DNA of 6,766 nt from Gammaproteobacteria bacterium (GTDB lineage: Bacteria > Pseudomonadota > Gammaproteobacteria > Steroidobacterales > Steroidobacteraceae): NCBI GenBank assembly GCA_005877705.1, contig VBNY01000121.1, positions 1,139 through 7,904 of the forward strand, read 5' to 3'. Each line of letters opens with the position of its first letter. Position 1 is the stretch's first letter. Shown piece after piece: positions 1 through 6,386 of this stretch. A model generated the notes under the pieces. That model ran no database searches, was not told the DNA's origin, and saw nothing but the letters and a program-made list of their open reading frames with translations. A program made the position numbers and the translations under genes.

Positions 1-126
1 AGCGGCGCGCGACTGATGGGGGCGAAGCTTAACTCAGCTGCCGTTGCAACGGGACATGCGCGTGTGAAACTCACCGTGCGCTCGAGTTCAGCTGCGGTTC
101 AGCGTGCTTGGGGCCGCAAACCGAGC

Positions 127-1326
127 CTAGAACCAGATCGAGACAAAGACCTGGAAGATATTGGCGTCGAGCTTGTAGAGCGGCTCGTTGCCGGCGGTAA
201 AGCCGCGCTGACCCGCCAACAGCGCATTGCGGAAGTCGCTGTAGTCGATCATCAGCCGGTCGAAGCGCACGTTGGCGCTGCTCTTGTTGATCCAGGGCGC
301 GCGCGGAACCGAAAACTCGTAGGAAGCACCGATGCCCAGGGTGAAGCTGTGGAAAGCAGCGAGCTCGCGGTCGCGCGCCATGAAGTTGGAGTAGTTCGCG
401 CGCGGAAACAGGTCGCTGTAGAAATCCGCGGCGCCCTGGCGGTAATAGCGCAGGCTACCGTCGAATATCCAGTGCTTCCACGCCGGATGCGTGTAGCCGA
501 GCTCGACCGTGTGCGCGGTGATCCCCCAGGTGTCCCTGAAGTAGCGGTATTGGCCGCTGAGGGCGGCCCGGTACGGAAGGAAGTACTTCAGCTGCACGGC
601 CGCGGCATTGCTCGTGCGGGTGCGCGGATAGACCTGGTCCGCGAGCGTGAACTGCTTTCCGGGCACGGTCGGATCGAAGTAACGGATATTGCGGTACGGG
701 TTTGCGAGGTAGCCCTCGTCCGTGATGGCCTCGTAGTTGACGCCCAGAATCATATTCCGCGTCAGGATCTGGCTCAGGCCGAGCGCGTAGCCGCGGTGCT
801 CCGCGATTGCGAAACCGAGGCCGCCATTGAACTTGGTGTCGTTGATGATGGCGCCGGTCGCCGCATCCTTGAGGTCCTTGTAGACGCGGTCCCACCCCCG
901 GTGGTAGCTCATGGTCACGGTCGTCAGATCGCCGAACATGTCCTGGCTGATCGAGTAGTAGGCGGTGTCCGACTTGTAGTCAGGCTCCTTGCTGTTGATG
1001 ATTCCCGCGCTGTACGTCGACTTGCCGTGCAGGTAATCGACGGACAGGCTCTTCTGCTTGCGCGTCTCGTGATACGGGCTCGCGGACAGCTGCACGTCGA
1101 TCGAGGCGCTCGAGATCATGTCCTCGTAGTAGTTGGCCGAGAGCGAGAAGCTGTCGCCGAGCTTCTTGCGCACCAGCACCGAAGGACCCTGGATCGTGAT
1201 GCCCCCGCCCTGGTAGCGGTGATAGAGCACGTCGGCGCGGTCCTCGGGCAGGACGCCGGCGAGCGCCGGCGCCCCGGTCAGGCACACAGCCAGCAGTGCC
1301 CTGACGACCCGCACGCTCAGTTGCAC
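127..1326 (-). CDS. DUF3570 family outer-membrane beta-barrel protein
   Basis: This 399-residue exported protein probably forms an outer-membrane beta-barrel; its substrate or partner is unknown. A Sec signal peptide is visible (hydrophobic core about residues 8-20, likely cleavage after APALA at 23). The mature part alternates short amphipathic strands rich in Tyr, Phe and Trp with polar turns (for example DYLHGKSTYSAGI and VELGYTHPAWKHWIFDG). It ends in FQVFVSIWF, a typical C-terminal aromatic signal for barrel insertion. The opening after the signal (PEDRADVLYHRYQGGG, then GPSVLVRKKL) and the overall length match my knowledge of DUF3570. The start is GTG and overlaps the end of the DUF4266 gene by 10 bp, which suggests translational coupling; a GTG four codons later is an alternative start. 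It is the last gene of the five-gene operon seen here. Family assignment is confident; function is not known. Confidence 0.9.
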   Translation of the reverse strand: MQLSVRVVRALLAVCLTGAPALAGVLPEDRADVLYHRYQGGGITIQGPSVLVRKKLGDSFSLSANYYEDMISSASIDVQLSASPYHETRKQKSLSVDYLHGKSTYSAGIINSKEPDYKSDTAYYSISQDMFGDLTTVTMSYHRGWDRVYKDLKDAATGAIINDTKFNGGLGFAIAEHRGYALGLSQILTRNMILGVNYEAITDEGYLANPYRNIRYFDPTVPGKQFTLADQVYPRTRTSNAAAVQLKYFLPYRAALSGQYRYFRDTWGITAHTVELGYTHPAWKHWIFDGSLRYYRQGAADFYSDLFPRANYSNFMARDRELAAFHSFTLGIGASYEFSVPRAPWINKSSANVRFDRLMIDYSDFRNALLAGQRGFTAGNEPLYKLDANIFQVFVSIWF

Positions 1327-1559
1327 CCGCAGCCGCCGCCTACGCCACCCGTGGCTCCCCGGGCACCCTCGCGCGATTCAAACACGTGCTCGAGGTACAC
1401 GGTCGAGACCGGGTCGCGGTTGAACGACATGATCGGGTCCGCGAAATGCTCGCGCTCGTAGGGCTTCACCCACGGCTCGATCGGCGAGCAGCCGGCGAGC
1501 GCCCCCACACCCGCCGCGGCGATCAGGATCGCGCGCGCACACTTGCAAACACCGCCCAT
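1317..1559 (-). CDS. DUF4266 small lipoprotein with GGCGCN tail
   Basis: This 80-residue predicted lipoprotein has a short signal peptide with lipobox LAGC (acylated Cys24). The motif WVKPYEREHFADPIM follows at about residues 29-43, then the REGARGATGG segment and a C-terminal tail GGGCGCN. That combination is what I recognise as DUF4266. The two tail cysteines, two residues apart in a glycine run, could bind a metal, form a disulfide or be modified; the sequence does not decide between these. A GGGAG ribosome-binding site at 1569-1573 lies 9 nt before the ATG. The gene sits 16 bp after the TlpA-like gene and overlaps the DUF3570 gene by 10 bp. DUF4266 and DUF3570 are commonly adjacent, so the two products probably act together in the envelope. 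The molecular role is unknown. Confidence 0.9.
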   Translation of the reverse strand: MGGVCKCARAILIAAAGVGALAGCSPIEPWVKPYEREHFADPIMSFNRDPVSTVYLEHVFESREGARGATGGVGGGCGCN

Positions 1560-1575
1560 CCAATGAAGCTCCCGG

Positions 1576-2064
1576 CTATTCGCGCACCAGGCTGCGGATG
1601 CTGTCGAGGTACTCGTTCTCGTCGCCCGGCTTGTAGCCCTTGTGCAGCATGCGCACCTTGCCCTTGCGGTCGATGATGACGGTGCTGGGCATGCCGGCGA
1701 CGTCGAACAGCCTGCTCACCGTGCTCTCCTTATCATAGAGGATCGGAAAGCTCACCGGCGTCTGTTTGAGCCAGTCATCCGCGGCCTGCGAATCGGGCTC
1801 CACGTTCACCCCGAGCAGCGTGAACCCGAGCTTGTTGTACTTGCGGTAGATGTGCTCCAGCAACGGCATCTCCTGGCGGCACGGGCCGCACCAGCTCGCC
1901 CAGAAGTTGATCATCACCACCTGGCCCTTGTATTGGACGAGGCTCACCGGGCGGCCGCCGCGCGCCGCGAGCGTGAATTGCGGCGCCGCGCTGCTCGAGC
2001 TCATCGCCAGTGCGGGCAGGGCGATGATGCAGGCGGTTGCCAGGGCTGCGATCCGATTCCTCAT
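1576..2064 (-). CDS. TlpA-like periplasmic thiol-disulfide oxidoreductase
   Basis: This 162-residue thioredoxin-fold protein is exported by an N-terminal signal peptide (hydrophobic core about 6-18, likely cleavage after ALPALA at 20). The fold begins with a PQFTL segment near 28. The active site WASWCGPC places the redox cysteines at 59 and 62, and the conserved cis-proline is in GMPST (Pro126). The strand INFWASW and the late strand TVIIDRKGKV are typical of the TlpA/ResA/AhpC-TSA superfamily, and the length is normal. Such proteins usually reduce or exchange disulfides of periplasmic partners, often in cytochrome c maturation. Here the neighbours are barrels and a Cys-tailed DUF4266 lipoprotein, so a dedicated role for this operon is plausible, though inferred. 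The start is supported by AGAGG (2074-2078) 9 nt upstream; this overlaps the stop codon of the preceding gene. Confidence 0.95.
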   Translation of the reverse strand: MRNRIAALATACIIALPALAMSSSSAAPQFTLAARGGRPVSLVQYKGQVVMINFWASWCGPCRQEMPLLEHIYRKYNKLGFTLLGVNVEPDSQAADDWLKQTPVSFPILYDKESTVSRLFDVAGMPSTVIIDRKGKVRMLHKGYKPGDENEYLDSIRSLVRE

Positions 2065-2076
2065 GTTGCATGACCT

Positions 2077-2805
2077 CTAGAAGAAGACGGTCGTACCGAT
2101 GCGCGCCTCGAAGTTGTTGGTGAGCTTGGCGACCCCGAGCAGGTCGGAGCGGAACACACGATCCTGCACCGTGATGTGGACCGCCAGCCAATCCGCCGGC
2201 AGCACCCGGTAGCCGGCGCCGAAGTTCAGCGTGAACTTCTTGTCTCCGGCGAAGTCGGTGGCGCCCAGGCCGCCGAGCAGATAGAACGCGCTCGTCAGGG
2301 CGAGGCCACGACCGATAAACGCCTCGCCCGGCAGGAAGTTGTAGCCGAGTGTGAGGTCATAGTACGTGAAGTGCCTCTCAGCGCGGGTAAGCAGCTGGAT
2401 GTTTCCCCCGAGAGTCTCGAAACTGGTGCGCCCTGCGGTGGAGCGGCCGGTTTCCGCGAGGAAAAAGAAGTCTTCCGTGACGTGATAGGCGGCGCTCACC
2501 CCGTAGCTAGGGTTGGTGCCGAAGTCCTCGATCGACAAGGCACCATAATGCAGCCCGAGCTCGATGTTCGAGGCGTGGATCTTAGGTACCTTAATCTTGC
2601 GGCGCGCAACCTCCGGCTCGACGACCCGCGGCGGCGCGTTCTCGTCCTGCGGCGGCTCGTTGCGGGCTGCCTCGGCCTCTTCGCGGGCCTCGGCGCGCGC
2701 CGCGCGCACCTCGCTGCGGTGATGGTACCAGTTGCGCACCGATGCGCAGCCGGACAGCGCAGCCAGCGTCACCGTCAGTAGAAGAACGCGAATCCCAGTT
2801 TCCAT
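2077..2805 (-). CDS. Outer-membrane beta-barrel lipoprotein (OMP_myx_plus-like)
   Basis: This 242-residue protein starts METGIRVLLL and carries a lipoprotein signal ending in LSGC (Cys20). Next comes an Ala/Glu/Arg-rich, probably helical linker (about 28-50), a Pro-rich stretch (51-66) and a basic patch ARRKIKVPKI. A compact barrel of about 160 residues follows (about 80-242), with repeated amphipathic strands such as IELGLHYGALSI and FTLNFGAGYRVL, ending in RIGTTVFF. The barrel resembles the outer-membrane barrel domain described from myxobacteria and other bacteria (TIGR04565 type, from memory). The frame stays open upstream to 3015, but the ATG at 2805 is preferred. It gives a perfect lipoprotein signal and has AAGGTGG just upstream, while the longer version would have no export signal. 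It overlaps the upstream SH3/barrel gene by 31 bp. The barrel appears paralogous to that neighbour's barrel. Function is unknown. Confidence 0.85.
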   Translation of the reverse strand: METGIRVLLLTVTLAALSGCASVRNWYHHRSEVRAARAEAREEAEAARNEPPQDENAPPRVVEPEVARRKIKVPKIHASNIELGLHYGALSIEDFGTNPSYGVSAAYHVTEDFFFLAETGRSTAGRTSFETLGGNIQLLTRAERHFTYYDLTLGYNFLPGEAFIGRGLALTSAFYLLGGLGATDFAGDKKFTLNFGAGYRVLPADWLAVHITVQDRVFRSDLLGVAKLTNNFEARIGTTVFF

Positions 2806-3554
2806 TCGTCCACCTTGTCGTTCTGGTTGCGCTTCGTGAATACGACGTGACTCTTGTACTCGGCGCGCAGGAAGAACCTGCGCGCAAGGTAGTAGCGTAC
2901 ACCGCCCCCGACGTATGCGGTCTGTTCGGTGCGCTGCGCCGGTCGCACAAGCGTGGCCTTTGGCTCGAGGTATATCACCCCCGTGCCGAGCATCAGGAAC
3001 GGCGACACCCGCCACTCGGGCACGAGCAGGTGCATGAGGCCGACGTCACCAACAACTCCATTGGAGAACTTGCCGAGGAACTGCCCGACCGACAGCTCGC
3101 CGGCGAGCTGCGAGTTGAGCGAGAACGAGCCATAGGCCGAGATCAGCGTGGCGCCGCCGTACTGGCCGGCGAACGCCCCCAGCTCCCAGCGGTGGGACGT
3201 GAAACCCGAGCGCTCGCCAACATTGAACGTGAACGGCGAGCCGTCGGCGAGCACTGTCCGCAGCATGTCCCACTGCGTAGCCCAGCCCTGCACGCCGCGC
3301 TCCGTACGCACCTTGAACCAGTCGGTGCGCCGGAACAGCACGTCCACGCTCTCGTCCCGCGCAACGACGTGGAATACAGGGTAGCCGCGACCCGGCCCGG
3401 AGTGCAGCTCGAGATATGGCTGCTTGACGAACACCTGCAGGTACTGGCGCGCATTGCTCGCCGCGGGCGCGGCGAGCAATGCCAAGAGGAGTAGGACACC
3501 CGCGAGCGGGTCCCCGAATGGAGCGGTTCGCAGTCTCGACCTACCGGGCCCCAC
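2775..3554 (-). CDS. SH3b domain fused to an outer-membrane beta-barrel
   Basis: This 259-residue exported protein has a signal peptide with a Leu/Ala-rich core (about 17-32) and likely cleavage after ASNA (35). A bacterial SH3 domain spans about residues 38-97, recognisable from YLELHSGPGRGYPVFHVV, the TDWFKVRTERGVQGW segment and neighbouring strands. SH3b domains often bind peptidoglycan or other wall ligands. The remainder (about 122-259) is a small beta-barrel with strands such as WELGAFAGQYGG and TAYVGGGVRYYL, ending in GFAFFY. A wall-binding module tethered to an outer-membrane barrel is the simplest reading. The GTG start is uncertain because no strong Shine-Dalgarno sequence precedes it, but no better in-frame start is visible before the signal peptide. 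A CATAAT hexamer at 3589-3594 could be a -10 element for the operon, but I could not find a convincing -35 partner. It is the first gene of the five-gene run. Confidence 0.85.
   Translation of the reverse strand: MGPGRSRLRTAPFGDPLAGVLLLLALLAAPAASNARQYLQVFVKQPYLELHSGPGRGYPVFHVVARDESVDVLFRRTDWFKVRTERGVQGWATQWDMLRTVLADGSPFTFNVGERSGFTSHRWELGAFAGQYGGATLISAYGSFSLNSQLAGELSVGQFLGKFSNGVVGDVGLMHLLVPEWRVSPFLMLGTGVIYLEPKATLVRPAQRTEQTAYVGGGVRYYLARRFFLRAEYKSHVVFTKRNQNDKVDEWKLGFAFFY
2810..2816 (-). promoter_or_regulatory. Ribosome-binding site deciding the lipoprotein-barrel start
   Basis: On the minus strand this reads AAGGTGG, 4 nt before the ATG at 2805. It lies inside the end of the upstream SH3/barrel gene. 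It supports starting the downstream lipoprotein at METGIR rather than at the far upstream start in the same frame. Confidence 0.6.
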
Positions 3555-3627
3555 GAAATTGGGTTTCTTGTAAAGGGGACATCGGCCAATTATGGCGTAT
3601 CGGTCGAGTCTTGTGGGTGGCGGCCCG

Positions 3628-5481
3628 CTAGTTGACCGGCACGGTCGGATCGAACGGGTTGTTGAAGAACTGCGCGCCGATGTCCAGCCACTCGGAGATC
3701 AAACGAAGCTCGGCGGCGGACAGAGTCCCCTTGTGAATCGTGTCGCCGCTCGGACCAAATAGGCCGAGAGACGTCCTCGAGCGCCCGCCGTTGGCGCTGC
3801 CGGCATCCATATAGGGTCCAAAAGACAGTGTCGTCGGGTTGCCGTTCGCGTCGAGCGGACCTGGCTCGTTATGCGGGAAGAGCAGCTCGCGGTATGAAAT
3901 GGGCTGCAGCGGCTCATCGTTCGAGGCCGTATTCGTCAGATTGAGATGGTTGTTCACCGCGCCAGTGGCATCGTGGCAGGTCGCCTGGGTGAAGGTGTGG
4001 TCAGCCGTGACCACGCCGGCCACCACCGTCTGACGCGCCAGATCCCACAGCGCCTGGATGTACTGCGGGTAATTGATCACGATGCGGCAGTTCGCCGCCC
4101 AGGCGCTGACGCAGGCGGGGCTCGTCGGGATGGGTGTCATGAATGTTGGATCATCGTAGCGGTAGCTGACGGGCGCCGCGGGGGTCGCTTGGGCCGGATC
4201 CGTCCACACGTCGGTGTAGAGCACGTTCACGCTCGGGACCATCTGCTTGCAGCGGGGCACATCGGAGGTGCAGCTGGTGCGCATGCGCGCCTCAGCCATG
4301 CTCTCGCCGGCATTCGGCAGGAAGGCGTTCGCGCCCGACGCGTAGGTGTGCGGGAAGGCCGTCCCGGTCGCGGCGGCTCCCGAGTAGGCGGACGCGAACA
4401 GGCCGGCGCGGCCGTGCGAGATCGGTTGCTGCGCCGTGGCCGGCCTGTGACAGCCGTTGCACGTGACGACTTCGCCGGGTTTCACCTGCAGCCAAACGCT
4501 CTGCACGGGTGAGATACGCCGTCCATTGACATCCAGAACGCTGAACGTGAAGGCGACGTTTGCCGGCACCTCGATGCGGACGGAGCCGTCGGGCTCGACG
4601 GGCGCGTAACCCACGATCTCGCGCATGTAGTCGCTCGCGCCGAAAGCCGCGGGGGCAAGCTTCACCACATCCATACTCGGGATCGAGACGGCCTTCTCCA
4701 GGCGGATGAAGCGTGCTGGACGCTGGCTGGCGGTGGCGGGGTCCGCGACCGTCGGGATGTTCGGCGTGGCCGTGTCTACGCCGTCGAAGTCGTAGACGCT
4801 GCGGACATCTATCACGCCGACACCCGCGGTCACGAGGTCCTGGTCGAGGTCGACGCCGGCGATCTTGTCGAGAATGATGTTCTCCAGAGTGCGCGGCTGC
4901 GTGGCCACGATGTCCGCGACCATCACGTTCTCGACCGGCGGCATCACCGGCAGGATCGTGTTCTGGCTCGGATTGAACATCCATACGCTGTACAGAGGCG
5001 GTGCGGTCTGCACGTTCGGATCGGCGAGGCGCGCATCGGTACACGGCACGATCGCGGGCGGCGTCTGGGTGCTATCCAGCAGGCGGCATTGCGTCCAGCT
5101 CACCAGAATGCGGTTCGTGCCGTCCCACAGAGGAGCCGCGGAGTTGAAACGCCCGCCGGGCGAGGGCCCCGGAATGGTGCGCACGTCGTTCGACGTGGCG
5201 GGCGTCTGCGCGGGTCCGGTGAGTCCCGCGTTGGCGAGCGTCGGCTGCGTGTTCTCGACGTAGCGGTTGCCGTCGATGACGACGAGATCGCCGCCGAAAT
5301 CGGTTTTCGCCGTCGCGGAGGCATCCGTGTACTGGCGCACGAGTGTGAGGATACGGCCGTCCTGCATCTCGCGCGGCCTGATGAACTCGATGACGGTGTT
5401 GTTCGTGCCCGTCATGTGGCTGTTGGCGCCGTAGTAGAGCTGCAGGTCGGTGCCGTCGGGATTGGCCGAGTACAGATGCAT
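3628..5481 (-). CDS. C-terminal part of the HzsA-related cytochrome-like protein
   Basis: The ATG at 5481 only marks the first Met after the frame break; there is no signal peptide, so this part is unlikely to be an independent gene. The 617 residues continue the propeller (MHLYSANPDGTDLQLYYG, then FIRPREMQDGRILTL). A middle region with ENVMVADIVATQPRTLENI follows, then a beta-domain DGSVRIEVPANVAFTFSVLD leading into KPGEVVTCNGCH. That last layout is characteristic of HzsA-related proteins. CNGCH (341-345 here; 4447-4461) is a canonical covalent haem c site. A second site would be expected near 499-503, but it reads QATCH, with Gln where the first Cys belongs. Further cysteines at 404, 411, 457 and 465 may pair. 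The end (LSAAELRLISEWLDIGAQFFNNPFDP) is a typical cytochrome-c-like terminal helix. No hydrazine chemistry is implied; the family is broader than the anammox enzyme. Confidence 0.8.
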   Translation of the reverse strand: MHLYSANPDGTDLQLYYGANSHMTGTNNTVIEFIRPREMQDGRILTLVRQYTDASATAKTDFGGDLVVIDGNRYVENTQPTLANAGLTGPAQTPATSNDVRTIPGPSPGGRFNSAAPLWDGTNRILVSWTQCRLLDSTQTPPAIVPCTDARLADPNVQTAPPLYSVWMFNPSQNTILPVMPPVENVMVADIVATQPRTLENIILDKIAGVDLDQDLVTAGVGVIDVRSVYDFDGVDTATPNIPTVADPATASQRPARFIRLEKAVSIPSMDVVKLAPAAFGASDYMREIVGYAPVEPDGSVRIEVPANVAFTFSVLDVNGRRISPVQSVWLQVKPGEVVTCNGCHRPATAQQPISHGRAGLFASAYSGAAATGTAFPHTYASGANAFLPNAGESMAEARMRTSCTSDVPRCKQMVPSVNVLYTDVWTDPAQATPAAPVSYRYDDPTFMTPIPTSPACVSAWAANCRIVINYPQYIQALWDLARQTVVAGVVTADHTFTQATCHDATGAVNNHLNLTNTASNDEPLQPISYRELLFPHNEPGPLDANGNPTTLSFGPYMDAGSANGGRSRTSLGLFGPSGDTIHKGTLSAAELRLISEWLDIGAQFFNNPFDPTVPVN

Positions 5482-6202
5482 GCCGTCCTTGAATCTGATG
5501 AATGTTCGCTCCGTCGGCGTTCATCACGTGCAGCACGAAGGCCGGTTCGTTGCGGTCCTCGTCCTGCGCCTCGAACTGCGGTTTGCCTTCATCGAGCAGA
5601 ACGCCCTTCGATTGCGTCTGGCGCGTCGAAGAGAACAGGATGCGTCCGTCCGGCAGGTAGTGCGGCGATACGTCGTTCACCGTGAGCGGAGCGGGGTCGA
5701 CCGCGGGATCGACCACCTGGTGCAGCGTGTCGGTCGCGATGACGTATTCCCAGATACGCCACGATGGCGGGTTCTTCTGCACCATGTTCATCGTGAGCGG
5801 GCCGCGCATCGCGAACACCACCTTGGTGCCGTCGGGCGAGGCGTCGATGTCTTTCACGTCGTACGAGGCTTTCGCGGTGACCCGCGCGGTGATGTTGGTC
5901 TCCGTCGCGCTGGGAGAGGCGCTGTCGCGTTTGTAGAGGTCCGCCTGCGGGACCGCAAAGCGCAGCAGGCGCAGATCGTCCGTGGTCGGCGGGATCGTGC
6001 GCTTGACGTAGAAGATCGGGAAGTCGACCGTCGCGGGATCGGCTTTCTGGCTGTTGCCGATACTGATGTTCCCGCCGCTGCTGCAGGCCGCGAGAGATGC
6101 GGCCAGGGCCAGCACGACCCCGCAGCCGGAGCGGCTGCGAGCGCCGGGTGGCCGTTCGTCCCCGCGCGTGACACGCTTCACGAATCGCCGCTGCACGTTC
6201 AT
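5072..6202 (-). CDS. N-terminal part of the HzsA-related lipoprotein
   Basis: The ATG at 6202 has TGGAG (6211-6215) 8 nt upstream. It opens a basic n-region, a hydrophobic core GVVLALAASL and lipobox LAAC (Cys40), so the product would be a periplasmic or membrane-anchored lipoprotein. The beta-propeller begins after FPIFYVKRTIPP. Two PD40-type blade motifs are clear: DIDASPDGTKVVFAMRG (about 118-134) and DVSPHYLPDGRILFSSTRQ (about 177-195). A third begins with HVMNADGANIHQI, which ends at residue 237. Genuine coding stops there, near 5492. The frame stays open to 5072, but translation beyond the join (GRHASVLGQSRRHRP and onward) is Arg/His/Pro-rich noise antiparallel in quality to the real downstream frame. 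As it stands the gene would yield a 376-residue product with a nonsense tail of about 139 residues. An earlier in-frame start at 6316 is rejected because it would bury the signal peptide. Confidence 0.75.
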   Translation of the reverse strand: MNVQRRFVKRVTRGDERPPGARSRSGCGVVLALAASLAACSSGGNISIGNSQKADPATVDFPIFYVKRTIPPTTDDLRLLRFAVPQADLYKRDSASPSATETNITARVTAKASYDVKDIDASPDGTKVVFAMRGPLTMNMVQKNPPSWRIWEYVIATDTLHQVVDPAVDPAPLTVNDVSPHYLPDGRILFSSTRQTQSKGVLLDEGKPQFEAQDEDRNEPAFVLHVMNADGANIHQIQGRHASVLGQSRRHRPAALLRRQQPHDGHEQHRHRVHQAARDAGRPYPHTRAPVHGCLRDGENRFRRRSRRHRRQPLRREHAADARQRGTHRTRADARHVERRAHHSGALARRAFQLRGSSVGRHEPHSGELDAMPPAG

Positions 6203-6210
6203 TCGAGACA

Positions 6211-6215
6211 CTCCA
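6211..6215 (-). promoter_or_regulatory. Ribosome-binding site for the HzsA-related gene
   Basis: On the minus strand this reads TGGAG, 8 nt before the ATG at 6202. Together with the lipobox 40 codons downstream, it picks this start over the longer in-frame alternative. Confidence 0.55.
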
Positions 6216-6386
6216 GAGCACACTCGGTCCGCGCGCTCCCCGCGGCGGGCGAATGTAACGTATTTCCAACCCCGTCGATTCAGTTTCGCTGTTGTGCCGA
6301 TTTGATCACGGCGCACCGGCGCGGTTCCTTGGTTCTCTGTCAGGCGGCCGGGCCGAGCCGATCGCGCGGTTATTAGGTAGTCCTTC

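Larger units (their letters stand above)
3628..6202 (-). pseudogene. HzsA-related periplasmic lipoprotein, frame-disrupted
   Basis: This is one gene split between two frames. The upstream part gives 237 codons from the ATG at 6202 to about 5492, and the downstream part about 620 codons from about 5490 to the stop at 3628. Together they resemble HzsA-related proteins: lipoprotein signal, PD40/TolB-like beta-propeller, then a cytochrome-c-like C-terminal half. At the join, HVMNADGANIHQI runs straight into KDGMHLYSANPDGTDLQL. Family members I recall have about 30 residues between these points, including a DGR(I/V)xFSRWD blade motif, so a deletion of 3n+2 bases fits better than a single-base slip. 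No homopolymer lies at the join. The deletion may be a real mutation or an assembly error. If real, the mature protein loses its haem-bearing half and the gene is probably inactive. Confidence 0.8.

Noticed and set aside
1..126. Possible gene start or terminator left of the DUF3570 gene
   Set aside because: A minus-strand GTG at 74 opens about 24 codons to the window edge, but it has no clear RBS and no recognisable sequence. The palindrome CCGTTGCAACGG (41-52) has no loop and no T-run, so it is not a convincing terminator.
16..1461. Long plus-strand open frame of 481 codons opposite the DUF3570 gene
   Set aside because: It is antisense to a convincing gene. Its Val/Arg/Ala/Asp-rich translation has no domain pattern, signal or RBS, as expected for the complement of GC-rich codons.
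2806..3015. N-terminal extension of the lipoprotein-barrel gene up to 3015
   Set aside because: It would add 70 Arg/Cys-rich residues ahead of a perfect lipoprotein signal, and it overlaps the SH3/barrel gene throughout.
3557..3591. Inverted repeat AATTGG...CCAATT between the SH3/barrel gene and the HzsA-related stop
   Set aside because: Only 6 bp of AT-rich arms separated by 23 bases, part of it inside or near a coding start; chance is likely, and it has no terminator features.
3946..4512. Plus-strand open frames opposite the cytochrome-like half
   Set aside because: They are antisense shadows of a gene with clear motifs (CNGCH, conserved beta-domain), with Arg/Gly/Val-rich translations typical of reverse-complement frames.
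6203..6316. Earlier start (6316) for the HzsA-related gene
   Set aside because: It would place 38 basic residues before the lipoprotein signal. The ATG at 6202 has a good RBS and a proper signal peptide.
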